From Sneathiella chinensis (GTDB lineage Bacteria > Pseudomonadota > Alphaproteobacteria > Sneathiellales > Sneathiellaceae), in contig NZ_VNWN01000007.1 in NCBI RefSeq assembly GCF_012720115.1, positions 372,001 to 436,000 of the forward strand: a stretch of DNA of 64,000 bases, in the 5' to 3' direction. Each line of letters starts with the position of its first letter. Position 1 is the first letter of the stretch. Positions 35,321-43,350 of the stretch are shown piece after piece. The position numbers were made by a program, and so were the translations under genes. Below the pieces are notes generated by a model. The model had not been told where the DNA came from and ran no database searches. It saw only the letters and a list, made by a program, of their open reading frames with translations.

Positions 35321-35682
35321 TATTCCTTCTCCATCGTACATTGCAGAGGATGTTGATTTTCGCGTGCAAAATCAATTACCTGCGCAACTTTGGTTTCGGC
35401 CACCTCGTAGGGAAAAACGCCACAATTTCCGACGCCTTTCTGGTGGACATGCAACATAATCCTGGCCGCGGTTTGTTCATCCATGTTGAAAAATCGCTGG
35501 AGCACGTAGACAACAAATTCCATCGGGGTGTAATCGTCGTTCAGTAACAGAACACGCCACATGGACGGCTTTTTGGCCTTGGGCTTGGTTTTCGTCGCAA
35601 TCCCGGTCCCCAGATCGCCATCATCTACATTTTTTTTATCGTTACCGTTGGACACAATAATCACAGCACCTGACTTCCGCAT
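35320..35682 (-). CDS. clpS: ATP-dependent Clp protease adaptor ClpS
   Basis: ClpS binds N-degron substrates and hands them to ClpA. The 120-residue protein has a flexible N-terminus of about 40 residues, then '[25 protein letters not shown]' (the Asn-Asp-Asp N-degron pocket) and '[26 protein letters not shown]' with the pocket histidine. The ORF ends one base into the clpA GTG, so the adaptor and unfoldase are coupled. Confidence 0.96.
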   Translation of the reverse strand: MRKSGAVIIVSNGNDKKNVDDGDLGTGIATKTKPKAKKPSMWRVLLLNDDYTPMEFVVYVLQRFFNMDEQTAARIMLHVHQKGVGNCGVFPYEVAETKVAQVIDFARENQHPLQCTMEKE

Positions 35683-35840
35683 TTTTCGATTTTCATGACA
35701 ATGATCAAATAGGCGACGGAATTGTCCCCTCTTTTACATAATTAGAGATCATAGCAGGAATTTCAAAAAAAATTGCTAATTGTCCGGGACTATTTTCAGC
35801 GCTGTCCTGTTCCCCTGCCCGCACGGGCAAGGTCCCCCTG

Positions 35841-36047
35841 TCAATCCAGCCTGAAACCGATTTTAAGGGTCACCTGAAAATGCGCAACATCGCCATTTTC
35901 AAGATGTCCACGGGTATTCACCACCTCGAACCAGTCAAGATGGTCCAGCGAAGAACTGGCCTTCCTGATGGCGTTCCGGATGGCATCATCCGTGCTGTTT
36001 GCGGAACTTCCGACAATCTCGATCATCTTGTAGACATGATCAGACAT
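35841..36047 (-). CDS. Dodecin
   Basis: A 68-residue flavin- or CoA-binding dodecamer-forming protein that buffers flavins. 'MIEIVGSSANSTDDAIRNAIRKA' and 'LDWFEVVNTRGHLENGDVAHFQVTLKIGFRLD' are the dodecin signature; the Trp that stacks on flavin is in 'DWFEV'. ATG 36047 has AGGGGAAG upstream. Monocistronic. The 158 bases between it and clpS show no gene. Confidence 0.94.
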   Translation of the reverse strand: MSDHVYKMIEIVGSSANSTDDAIRNAIRKASSSLDHLDWFEVVNTRGHLENGDVAHFQVTLKIGFRLD

Positions 36048-36179
36048 GGCGACTTCCCCTTCTTTTTTGCTCCTGTTTGCGATGAACTTCCGAACCACAG
36101 AAACAATATAGGGAAAATTTTGGCGTTTTTTCCTTCCGGGCCGCTGAAAAATATCAACATGCCTGTCCGGAAAATGAAA

Positions 36180-36204
36180 AGGGCCTGGAAAATTTCCAGG
36201 CCCT
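36180..36204 (-). terminator. Terminator of the phasin gene
   Basis: AGGGCCTGG pairs with CCAGGCCCT across an A/T-rich loop; on the minus strand the stem is followed by CTTTTCATTTT. It lies 40 bases past the phasin stop. Confidence 0.75.
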
Positions 36205-36243
36205 GATCGGAGACATGCTACTGATTTGACTGTAATTTCAGTC

Positions 36244-36825
36244 TCAGGCCTGTTTCAGGAACTTGTCAAAGCCAGCGGCGTATTGAGCGCCGAGAGGTTC
36301 CATTACGGACTTGGTAGCATCGATCATCATGGTGTTCAGCTTGCCGAACTCCGTTGCGTAGGTTTCCACCGCAGAGCGGGTAAACTCGGACTGAACTTCC
36401 AGAGCCTTCTGAACGTCATCAGCCTTCAGGATGGACCGGTAGGCAGTGAAGCAGGCTTCCACACGACCAGAACCGAAATCCATCAGCTCGGTGCTGATTT
36501 TCTCGCCTTTTTCAACGGCGGTGGTCCCGGCTGTCAGGAACGGATCAGTCAGTTCCGCATCGAAATAGGAGGCTTCGCGCAGGGATTTGGTTGCCTTCTC
36601 AACCTGCGTTTTTCCGTCCTTGACGGCTTTGGTGAAGTTGGTCTTTACCGCTTCACTTCCCGTCTTGAATGCCTTTTCAGCGGCGTCTGTCCCGGACAGG
36701 AAAGCATCCTGCAGGGTTTTGCGGCCTGTGCTGAACAGGGCTTCGAATTCTTTGGTTGCATCAGCGGCGCCGAAAGCAGAGGTTCCGGTTTCCACTTTGT
36801 CTTTGGCAGCAGTTGTCTTGCTCAT
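36244..36825 (-). CDS. Phasin family protein
   Basis: A 193-residue helical protein of the phasin family, which coats polyhydroxyalkanoate granules. The N-terminus is Thr/Ala/Lys-rich ('MSKTTAAKDKVETGTSAFGAADATKEFEAL'), followed by amphipathic helices and the phasin core 'LKADDVQKALEVQSEFTRSAVETYATEFGKLNTM'. ATG 36825 has AAAGG 8 bases upstream. It has a near-consensus promoter flanked by two inverted repeats, which fits control by a PhaR-type repressor. It implies the organism makes PHA, although no phaC is in the window. Confidence 0.92.
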   Translation of the reverse strand: MSKTTAAKDKVETGTSAFGAADATKEFEALFSTGRKTLQDAFLSGTDAAEKAFKTGSEAVKTNFTKAVKDGKTQVEKATKSLREASYFDAELTDPFLTAGTTAVEKGEKISTELMDFGSGRVEACFTAYRSILKADDVQKALEVQSEFTRSAVETYATEFGKLNTMMIDATKSVMEPLGAQYAAGFDKFLKQA

Positions 36826-36856
36826 CAGATTGCCTTTCAAGTAGCGTCTTCCAAAA

Positions 36857-36871
36857 TGTTGCACTGCAACA
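36857..36871. promoter_or_regulatory. Inverted repeat downstream of the phasin -10 (PhaR-like site)
   Basis: TGTTGCACTGCAACA is a perfect 7-1-7 inverted repeat at the expected transcription start of the phasin gene. TGC/GCA-containing repeats of this kind are bound by PhaR in Paracoccus and relatives. Confidence 0.55.
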
Positions 36872-36880
36872 ATACGCACT

Positions 36881-36909
36881 TTATATATTCATAAACCCTC
36901 ACATGTCAA
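36881..36909 (-). promoter_or_regulatory. Sigma-70 promoter of the phasin gene
   Basis: On the minus strand TTGACA (36904-36909) and ATATAA (36881-36886) are spaced by exactly 17 bases. This is one of the best sigma-70-type matches in the window. Confidence 0.75.
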
Positions 36910-36915
36910 GAAAAA

Positions 36916-36930
36916 TTGTGCAGCGCACAA
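36916..36930. promoter_or_regulatory. Inverted repeat upstream of the phasin -35 (PhaR-like site)
   Basis: TTGTGCAGCGCACAA is a perfect 6-3-6 inverted repeat ending 7 bases before the -35. With the repeat at 36857 it brackets the promoter. Confidence 0.5.
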
Positions 36931-37038
36931 AAAATTATACAAGCAATCAAACATTTGATTTTATTGCATAATTTTCAAAACATGAAAAAGGTCACAAAAA
37001 ACAATCCAACTTTTTTTGTGCAAGACCACATCCGCCTT

Positions 37039-37731
37039 TTACAACTTCAGCCCGTTATCCCCCACCTCCATCGAGAAATAGCTGCTGCTGGACATGTCCC
37101 GGCTGTTGGTGGGGCGGGCGCCCCGGTGCTGAAACACAGGTTCCACCGGCGGCGCCACCTTGACCCCGGTCTCGTCATGGGGGGACAGAACCTCCACAAA
37201 CGGCAGGTCTGCCAAATCGGTCGTCCGCTTTGTCCAGGCCTGATACTTGAACACCCCATCCCGGCAAACCATAGCAATCCAGTAAAATTCGTCGGAATGA
37301 AGCTTCAGGCCGTTTCGGGTCGGCGCCTCGAAGCCCGCCTCGATCAGGGCGCGGTCAATGGCCACCAGATCATCAAGGTCCAGCGGAACACGGGAATGAA
37401 AATTGCTTCGGAAATCCACACCGTCACTATAGATATCCACCTGCCCTCCCAGACCACGCCGGAACACCCGCGTTTCCTGTATGCCTTCCCCGGCGCCAAA
37501 CGCCTGGACAATGTCATAGGTGCGGACCTGCTCCTCATATAGCGCGTTATAGATAATCCGGTATCGTGACGTGCCTCCCGGCTCACACAGGGCGCGGATA
37601 TCATCCCCGTTGGCATAGGAGAAATACTGGAACGGCCGAACAATGGGGTTTCCGGTTCCCCCGTCCGCAGCACAGGCCGCCGCACCAACAGCAAGACAAC
37701 AGACAACCCCCAAGCGGGCAAAAACATTCAT
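37039..37731 (-). CDS. Unknown exported protein, possible lipoprotein
   Basis: A 230-residue protein I do not recognise. The N-terminus 'MNVFARLGVVCCLAVGAAACAADGG' is a signal peptide ending in AAAC, a weak lipobox (Ala rather than Leu at -3), so it may be a lipoprotein. Further cysteines are at 'IRALCEPGG' and 'AMVCRDG'. The rest is mixed alpha/beta with no known motif. GAGGA lies 5 bases upstream of the ATG. Divergent from the D-Ala-D-Ala carboxypeptidase gene, across a 254-base AT-rich gap with no clear promoter consensus. Confidence 0.75.
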   Translation of the reverse strand: MNVFARLGVVCCLAVGAAACAADGGTGNPIVRPFQYFSYANGDDIRALCEPGGTSRYRIIYNALYEEQVRTYDIVQAFGAGEGIQETRVFRRGLGGQVDIYSDGVDFRSNFHSRVPLDLDDLVAIDRALIEAGFEAPTRNGLKLHSDEFYWIAMVCRDGVFKYQAWTKRTTDLADLPFVEVLSPHDETGVKVAPPVEPVFQHRGARPTNSRDMSSSSYFSMEVGDNGLKL

Positions 37732-37985
37732 GGCGTTCCTCTTTTCTTTCAGGCCTGCGGTTACCTTATCTTAACAAACCTGCCTTATAATGCTCATGAC
37801 CATAAAAAGGGAAAACGGTTTCTTCGGAACAGTCATTCCAAATGAAAATCCGTCCTTTTCCTGAATTATACGCGACGACAAAGGAATTTGTTGGACATGA
37901 TTCGCAAGTTTTTCTAAACTTCACATTGTGTCAGGGGTACACGTCGTGGTTTGAGTAATTTGTTAAAACAAAAATAGGTTTTCCT

Positions 37986-39308
37986 GTGTCACTTTTCCGG
38001 AAAAACATTGCAAGGCAGCACGCTACTGGCCAAACAAGACAAAAAAGTGGCACGAGGGGACATTTCCTGTCACTTTTCGTTTCCGTGCTTGCCCTTTTCG
38101 TTGTTCTGGCTGCCACACTGGCGCCGACAACCGCAGAAGCCAGCCGCTACGCCTCCGTTGTGATGGACAGCCGAACCGGCAAGATCCTTTTCTCCAGAAA
38201 CGCGAACCAGCGGCTGTACCCGGCCTCCCTGACCAAGATCATGACCCTGTACATGACCTTCGAGGCCATTAACCAGGGCAAGCTCAGCTTTGACCAGAAA
38301 CTGAAGGTATCCGCCCGTGCCGCAGGCCAGACCCCGACAAAACTGGGCCTGAAAAAAGGCAGCACCATTTCGGTTCGCGATGCCGTCTTTGGCCTGATCA
38401 CCAAATCCGCCAACGATGCCGCAACGGTTCTGGCCGAAGCCATGGCCCCGACCGAGGCCGCCTTTGCCCGCATGATGACGGAAAAGGCCAGCAAACTTGG
38501 CATGCACCGGACATCCTTCCGCAATGCCAGCGGGCTGCCGAACCGGCGCCAGCGCAGCACGGCCCACGACATGGCCATTCTGGGCGCGGCCATGATCCAC
38601 GACTTCCCGCAATTCTATCACTATCTCTCGCTGCAGAGTTTTGATTACAAGGGCAAGAGCTTCAAGAACCACAACAACCTGCTGTCCAGCTACAAGGGCG
38701 CGGATGGCATCAAGACCGGTTATATCCGGGCGTCCGGCTTCAACCTTGTTGCCTCCGCCAAGCGCGGCAACCACCGCCTGATCGGCGTTGTGTTCGGCGG
38801 TCGCACCGCCAAAAGCCGTGACCTGCACATGAAATCCCTGCTCGACAAGGGCTTTGAGCGTATGGAACTGGCGCAACCCTCCGTGGTTCCCATTCCCAAC
38901 TCCCGCCCGGTCAGCATTGCCCTTGGTAGCCCCCACAACACCGTTGAGGGCGGCATCATGAAGGCATCAACCGCCAGCACCGCAGCAACCATCCCGACGC
39001 CGCAGCCGGCGATCCTGCCCGATCCGTCCGATGGGGACTGGGGCATTCAAGTGGGGGCCTTCTCTCGCGTTGGCAATGCACGGGACCAGCTGAACCATGT
39101 TACCGGCCTGACTGGCGGGATGATGGACGGCGGACGCTTCAACATCCAGAAGGTCAGCACCGACAGCGGCTCCATCTATCGGGCGCAAATGGTTGGCTTC
39201 ACCGAACAGAACGCCAAATCCATCTGCCGGACATTGATGGACAAATCCGTTGCCTGCTTCGTGGTCTCTCCGGTGGATGGCAACCTGATCCGGGTGGCCC
39301 GCAACTAA
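37986..39308 (+). CDS. D-alanyl-D-alanine carboxypeptidase with C-terminal SPOR domain
   Basis: A 440-residue periplasmic low-molecular-weight penicillin-binding protein (S11). An N-terminal basic region and hydrophobic segment (about 27-50) act as signal or anchor. Active-site motifs are Ser81-LTK, Ser141-AN and Lys243-TG. The enzyme trims the terminal D-Ala of peptidoglycan stem peptides. A SPOR domain follows at about 365-440 ('WGIQVGAFSRVGNARDQL' through 'VACFVVSPVDG'), which binds denuded septal glycan. The only plausible start is a GTG at 37986. It ends at a strong terminator. Confidence 0.94.
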   Translation: MSLFRKNIARQHATGQTRQKSGTRGHFLSLFVSVLALFVVLAATLAPTTAEASRYASVVMDSRTGKILFSRNANQRLYPASLTKIMTLYMTFEAINQGKLSFDQKLKVSARAAGQTPTKLGLKKGSTISVRDAVFGLITKSANDAATVLAEAMAPTEAAFARMMTEKASKLGMHRTSFRNASGLPNRRQRSTAHDMAILGAAMIHDFPQFYHYLSLQSFDYKGKSFKNHNNLLSSYKGADGIKTGYIRASGFNLVASAKRGNHRLIGVVFGGRTAKSRDLHMKSLLDKGFERMELAQPSVVPIPNSRPVSIALGSPHNTVEGGIMKASTASTAATIPTPQPAILPDPSDGDWGIQVGAFSRVGNARDQLNHVTGLTGGMMDGGRFNIQKVSTDSGSIYRAQMVGFTEQNAKSICRTLMDKSVACFVVSPVDGNLIRVARN

Positions 39309-39390
39309 CCTGACGGACGGTCTGGCTCACCCTGAAAGCAAGCACCTTTATCGCGCTCTTCTGGCCGCGAGCATACAAACAGAAAACATT

Positions 39391-39430
39391 AAAAAAAGGC
39401 GGCACTCCCGATCGGAATGCCGCCTTTTTT
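39391..39430. terminator. Bidirectional Rho-independent terminator
   Basis: AAAAAGGCGGCA and TGCCGCCTTTTT form a 12-bp stem with T-runs on both strands. It separates the converging carboxypeptidase and blh genes. Confidence 0.93.
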
Positions 39431-39473
39431 GTCTTGGAATCCGAGGTGCCCCTGCAGCGCCCCCCGTTTATGA

Positions 39474-40334
39474 TTACAGGGCGTTCACAGGAATTTTCAG
39501 ATAGCTGACGCCGTTATCCTCTGGTTCCGGGAAATGTCCGGCGCGCATATTGACTTGCACAGACGGCAGGATCAGAAGCGGCATATCCAGTTCCTTGTCG
39601 CGGGTCGTCCGCATCTCGACGAACTGCGCTTCGGAAACACCGTCATGAACGTGGATATTCTTTTCCTTCTGCTCGCCCACGGATGTCAGCCACTGATATT
39701 CGCGGCCACCCGGCGCATAATCGTGACACATGAACAGGCGGGTCTCATCCGGGAAGGACAGGATTTTCCGGATAGAGCGATAAAGCTGCGCCGCATCCCC
39801 GCCCGGGAAGTCGCACCGGGCCGTCCCGAAATCGGGCATGAACAGGGTATCCCCCACAAAGATCGCATCACCGATATGGTAGCTCATGCAGGCAGGTGTG
39901 TGCCCCGGCGTTGCGATGGCATGAATGCGAAGTCCGCCGCATTCCAGAACCGCGTCATCGGCCAGCAACACATCAAACTGGGTGCCGTCCGTGCACATCC
40001 CCTCGCCTGCATTGAAAACGCCCTTGAAGACTTTCTGTACCGCCGTGACCTGCTCGCCGATGACAATCTGTCCGCCAAGCTGCTCCTTCAGATAGGGCGC
40101 GGCGGTGATATGGTCCGCATGAACATGCGTCTCCAGAATCCACACAACATCAAGATCGTTCTGACGGACATAATCCGCAATGGCATCCGCTGCCTCTGTC
40201 GCCGTCCGGCCTGATTTATGGTCAAAATCAAGGGCTGTATCAATCAGCACGCATTTCCGACTTTCCGGGTCCTTCACAAGATACGAGACCGTAAAGGTCG
40301 GCTTGTGAAAAAAGGCTGTGACGTCCGGTTTCAT
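39474..40334 (-). CDS. blh: Blh-type persulfide dioxygenase (metallo-beta-lactamase fold)
   Basis: A 286-residue MBL-fold protein of the ETHE1/Blh group, which oxidises glutathione persulfide to sulfite in sulfide detoxification. The metal motif is 'ETHVHADHIT' (HxHxDH), followed by 'HAIATPGHTPACMSYHIGD', 'FVGDTLFMPDFGTARCDFPGGDA' and 'RLFMCHDYAPGGREYQW'. The start is ATG 40334 with GGGGA 6 bases upstream; an in-frame GTG lies 12 bases earlier. It is divergent from bigR across an 81-base control region. Confidence 0.93.
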   Translation of the reverse strand: MKPDVTAFFHKPTFTVSYLVKDPESRKCVLIDTALDFDHKSGRTATEAADAIADYVRQNDLDVVWILETHVHADHITAAPYLKEQLGGQIVIGEQVTAVQKVFKGVFNAGEGMCTDGTQFDVLLADDAVLECGGLRIHAIATPGHTPACMSYHIGDAIFVGDTLFMPDFGTARCDFPGGDAAQLYRSIRKILSFPDETRLFMCHDYAPGGREYQWLTSVGEQKEKNIHVHDGVSEAQFVEMRTTRDKELDMPLLILPSVQVNMRAGHFPEPEDNGVSYLKIPVNAL

Positions 40335-40379
40335 TTCAATCCCCACACATAATTTCCAATGATCGTCTTCTCATTCTAT

Positions 40380-40408
40380 TTGACTTTATATTCATATCTA
40401 TGTAGATA
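40380..40408 (+). promoter_or_regulatory. bigR promoter with overlapping operator
   Basis: TTGACT (40380-40385) and TAGATA (40403-40408) are spaced by 17 bases. TATCTATGTAGATA (40395-40408) is a perfect 6-2-6 inverted repeat covering the -10, and an outer pair TATTCATA/TATGAATA (40389-40396, 40415-40422) extends over the start codon. This is the expected position for autorepression by BigR, and it may also control blh. Confidence 0.65.
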
Positions 40409-40415
40409 CGCAAGT

Positions 40416-40724
40416 ATGAATATCGAGGAAATGAGAAAATCTGCCGGTCGCGCAAGCATTCTGATGAAGGCCCTCTCGAACGAGACGCGCCTCATGTTGC
40501 TGTGCCAGCTTAACGATGGGGAAAAGTCCGTGGGGCAGCTTGCGGACATGCTGCAACTTCGCCCCTCGACGATTTCCCAGCAACTGGCCCTGCTCAGAAA
40601 AGACGAACTGGTGGAAACCCGCCGCGAAGGCCAGACCATCTACTATTCCCTGACCGGGGATGAGGCCCGCAACGTCATCTCCACCCTTTACAACCTTTAC
40701 TGCAAGGATAACGGGGACACATGA
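40416..40724 (+). CDS. bigR: ArsR-family persulfide-responsive repressor BigR/SqrR
   Basis: A 102-residue winged-helix repressor. The recognition region is 'KSVGQLADMLQLRPSTISQQLALLRKDELV' and the wing 'ETRREGQTIYYSLTG'. Cys30 ('LMLLCQLND') and Cys96 ('LYNLYCKDNG') are 66 apart, the same spacing as the redox pair of BigR (42/108) and SqrR (41/107), which form a polysulfide bridge and release DNA. No metal-binding CVC motif is present. ATG 40416 starts the conserved N-terminus. Its stop overlaps the sulP ATG. Confidence 0.93.
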   Translation: MNIEEMRKSAGRASILMKALSNETRLMLLCQLNDGEKSVGQLADMLQLRPSTISQQLALLRKDELVETRREGQTIYYSLTGDEARNVISTLYNLYCKDNGDT

Positions 40725-42487
40725 CGGAACTCGCCCAACGCCTTGTCCCGGCCTATGGCTGGCTGAAAAACTATGACCGCCGGCATTTCTCGGGCGACCT
40801 GACCGCCGGGATCATCACGGCCATCCTGCTGATCCCGCAGGCCATGGCCTATTCGGCCCTTGCGGGACTGCCCCCTGAAATCGGTCTGTATGCCAGCATC
40901 GCCCCGCCGCTCCTCTATGCGCTGTTTGGCAGCAGCCGGACGCTGGCCGTGGGGCCGGTGGCGGTGGCATCGCTGATGGTTGCCTATTCCCTGTCCAAGA
41001 TTGCCGAGCCCGGCAGCGAAACCTATATCGCGTCGGCCGTCATCCTGTCCTTCATGGTTGGGGTCGGCTTTCTGTTGATTGCCCTGTTCCGGGTTGGCTT
41101 CATGACCGAATTTCTCAGCCACCCCGTCATGTCCGGCTTTACCAGTGCGGCGGCCCTTGTCATCGCCTTCAGCCAGCTTTCCCCCCTTGTGGGACTGGAC
41201 GGAAAACTGGCCTTCTCCGATCTGTTCTCGCTTAAGGAACTGGAGGCCCTGCCCGACCGGTTGAACCAGACCACTGTCATGATCGGGCTTGGCAGTGTTG
41301 TCCTGTTGCATCTGGCCCGGAAGTATCTTGCCCCGCTGATCGAGAAAATTCCGCCCCTGAAGCCCCTGTCCGCCGGGCTATCCAAGACCGGGCCACTGAT
41401 GGTGCTGATCCTGATGACAGTTCTGGTCTTGTCCCTTGACCTGAACGGAACGGCAGGCGTTGCCATTATCGGCACCATACCGGAAGGCCTGCCCTCCATC
41501 GCCCTGCCGGATGTGACCCTCGGGATGGGGATCGCGCAGGATCTGCTGCCCTCGGCCCTGCTGATCACCCTGATCAGTTATGTGGAAAGTGTTGCCATCG
41601 CCAAGGTTCTGGCCTCACGGCGACGGGAAAAACTGGATGTCAATCAGGAAGCCTGGGGCCTCGGTTTCGCCAATCTGGGATCGGCCTTTACGGGGGCCAG
41701 CCCGGTTTGCGGCGGGTTCAGCCGGTCCGTGGTCAATTTTGCGGCAGGCGCCAACACCCAGCTTGCCGCCATCATCACCGCAACCCTGATTGCAGCCACG
41801 CTGGTCCTGTTCACCCCCCTGTTCCATTCGGTCCCGAAATCGGTTCTGGCCGCCATTATCCTTGTGGCCATTCTGGACCTTGTGGACATCAAGGGCTTTC
41901 TCAAGAACCTCGCCTATGACAAGGCGGACGGCATCGCACAGGGCATCACCTTTGTGGCGGTCCTGCAATTCGGGATCGAACAGGGGCTGATCGCCGGCCT
42001 TGCCATTTCGCTGGCGCTGCATTTCTGGCGCAGCAGCCGCCCCCATATCGCCATTGTCGGACAGGTAGGCGATACGGAACATTTCCGCAATGTGCGGCGC
42101 CACAAGGTCAGGACCTATCCGCACCTTTTGGCGCTCCGCATTGACGAAAGCCTGTTCTTTGCCAACACCGCCTATCTTGAGAATTTCATCCTGAACGAGG
42201 TGGCGGCCCGCAAGGACCTGACGGATATCCTGCTGATCTGCAGCGCCATCAACAGCATCGACGGCAGCGCCCTGCACACCCTTGAGATGATGCAGAAGGA
42301 ACTGGCCGAAACCGGCATCCGCCTGCATCTGGCAGAGGTCAAGGGACCGGTCATGGACCGGCTTCAAAACACCGAATTTTTCAAACAGCATCATTCGGGG
42401 CAGGTTTTCCTGAGCACCTATGATGCCTTCAAAACCTTGTCTGAAAAAGGCAATCCGCTCTTCAACCATCCGGACTGGAGTATTTAA
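40721..42487 (+). CDS. SulP family anion permease with STAS domain
   Basis: A 588-residue SLC26/SulP transporter. The N-terminal signature 'RRHFSGDLTAGIITAILLIPQAMAYSALAGLPPEIGLYAS' marks the first helices (two short blocks); about 12 membrane segments extend to residue 430. A STAS domain follows ('LALRIDESLFFANTAYLENFI' and 'INSIDGSALHTLEMMQKEL'). Family substrates include sulfate and bicarbonate. It is translationally coupled to bigR (ATGA overlap). In this operon export of sulfite or sulfate produced from sulfide is a reasonable inference. Confidence 0.93.
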   Translation: MTELAQRLVPAYGWLKNYDRRHFSGDLTAGIITAILLIPQAMAYSALAGLPPEIGLYASIAPPLLYALFGSSRTLAVGPVAVASLMVAYSLSKIAEPGSETYIASAVILSFMVGVGFLLIALFRVGFMTEFLSHPVMSGFTSAAALVIAFSQLSPLVGLDGKLAFSDLFSLKELEALPDRLNQTTVMIGLGSVVLLHLARKYLAPLIEKIPPLKPLSAGLSKTGPLMVLILMTVLVLSLDLNGTAGVAIIGTIPEGLPSIALPDVTLGMGIAQDLLPSALLITLISYVESVAIAKVLASRRREKLDVNQEAWGLGFANLGSAFTGASPVCGGFSRSVVNFAAGANTQLAAIITATLIAATLVLFTPLFHSVPKSVLAAIILVAILDLVDIKGFLKNLAYDKADGIAQGITFVAVLQFGIEQGLIAGLAISLALHFWRSSRPHIAIVGQVGDTEHFRNVRRHKVRTYPHLLALRIDESLFFANTAYLENFILNEVAARKDLTDILLICSAINSIDGSALHTLEMMQKELAETGIRLHLAEVKGPVMDRLQNTEFFKQHHSGQVFLSTYDAFKTLSEKGNPLFNHPDWSI

Positions 42488-42931
42488 ATGGAGAATTTCA
42501 CACCCTTCCTGTCACTGGCAGGCGGCCTGATCCTCGGGATCTCGGCCACCCTGATGCTGGCCGGGGGCCGCATTGCCGGTATTAGCGGCATTCTGGGCGG
42601 CCTGATCCCGCCCACCCTTGACTTTGCCCGCTGGCGTATCCTGTTCATTCTGGGACTGATCGGCGGCGCGGCCCTGTTTCCCGTTCTCGGCGGTGATATC
42701 AGCTTCATCAACATCAACCCCTACAATTTTTCCGATGACGTCCACTATGCGGCGCTGATCGTCGCCGGCCTGCTGGTCGGTGCGGGAACCAATATCGGCG
42801 CCGGTTGCACCAGCGGTCACGGCGTATGCGGCATTGGCCGTCTGTCTGTCCGCTCGCTGGTGGCCACAATGACCTTCATGGTCGTCGCGGCGCTTGTTGT
42901 TTTCATTATTCGTATGGTGACGGGGTCCTGA
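42488..42931 (+). CDS. YeeE/YedE family protein (PmpA-like)
   Basis: A 147-residue membrane protein of the YeeE/YedE (TsuA/PmpA) family, involved in movement of sulfur-containing ions. Four membrane segments are visible. The Cys-containing pore motif 'GAGTNIGAGCTSGHGVCGIGRLS' is split here as 'GAGTNIGAGC' and 'TSGHGVCG', with both cysteines present. ATG 42488 directly follows the sulP stop. It forms one half of a split transporter with the next gene. Confidence 0.92.
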   Translation: MENFTPFLSLAGGLILGISATLMLAGGRIAGISGILGGLIPPTLDFARWRILFILGLIGGAALFPVLGGDISFININPYNFSDDVHYAALIVAGLLVGAGTNIGAGCTSGHGVCGIGRLSVRSLVATMTFMVVAALVVFIIRMVTGS

Positions 42932-42933
42932 TC

Positions 42934-43350
42934 ATGTTCAATATTATCGCAACACTCGCAGGCGTTCTGTTTGGGTATGGTCTTGCCCTGTCCGGCATGG
43001 TCAGCCCCGGCAAGGTTGTCGGCTTCCTTGACATCACCGGCAACTGGGACCCCAGCCTCGCCTTCGTCATGGGCGGCGCGGTCGGCGTCACCTTTATCGC
43101 CTTCCGTCTTCTGCTGAAGCGGCCGCACCCGATTTTCGGGGACAAGTTTCACGTTCCCACCCGGCAGGATATTGACAGCCGCCTGATCATTGGCGCAGCC
43201 CTGTTCGGTATCGGTTGGGCCGTTGGCGGACTATGCCCCGGACCGGCCATCAGTTCCCTTGCCTATGCGGAACCTAAAATCCTGACCTTCGTCCTGTCCA
43301 TGGTCGTGGGTATCTTTGGCGCGAAAATCCTGTTTCCCGCGTCACGATGA
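42934..43350 (+). CDS. YeeE/YedE family protein (PmpB-like)
   Basis: A 138-residue membrane protein, the second half of the split YeeE/YedE transporter. It has 'LFGYGLALSGMVSPGKVVGFLDITGNWDPSLAF' (read in two blocks) and the Cys motif 'GGLCPGPAISSLAY'. It starts 2 bases after the first half. In Agrobacterium and Xylella bigR operons, such a pair accompanies Blh. The 3' end overlaps the 3' end of psuG by 9 bases. Confidence 0.92.
   Translation: MFNIIATLAGVLFGYGLALSGMVSPGKVVGFLDITGNWDPSLAFVMGGAVGVTFIAFRLLLKRPHPIFGDKFHVPTRQDIDSRLIIGAALFGIGWAVGGLCPGPAISSLAYAEPKILTFVLSMVVGIFGAKILFPASR

Noticed and set aside
36946-36961. AATCAAACATTTGATT inverted repeat downstream of the unknown exported protein gene.
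   Set aside because: AT-rich 7-bp arms in an AT-rich spacer are likely by chance; no T-run and no promoter nearby.
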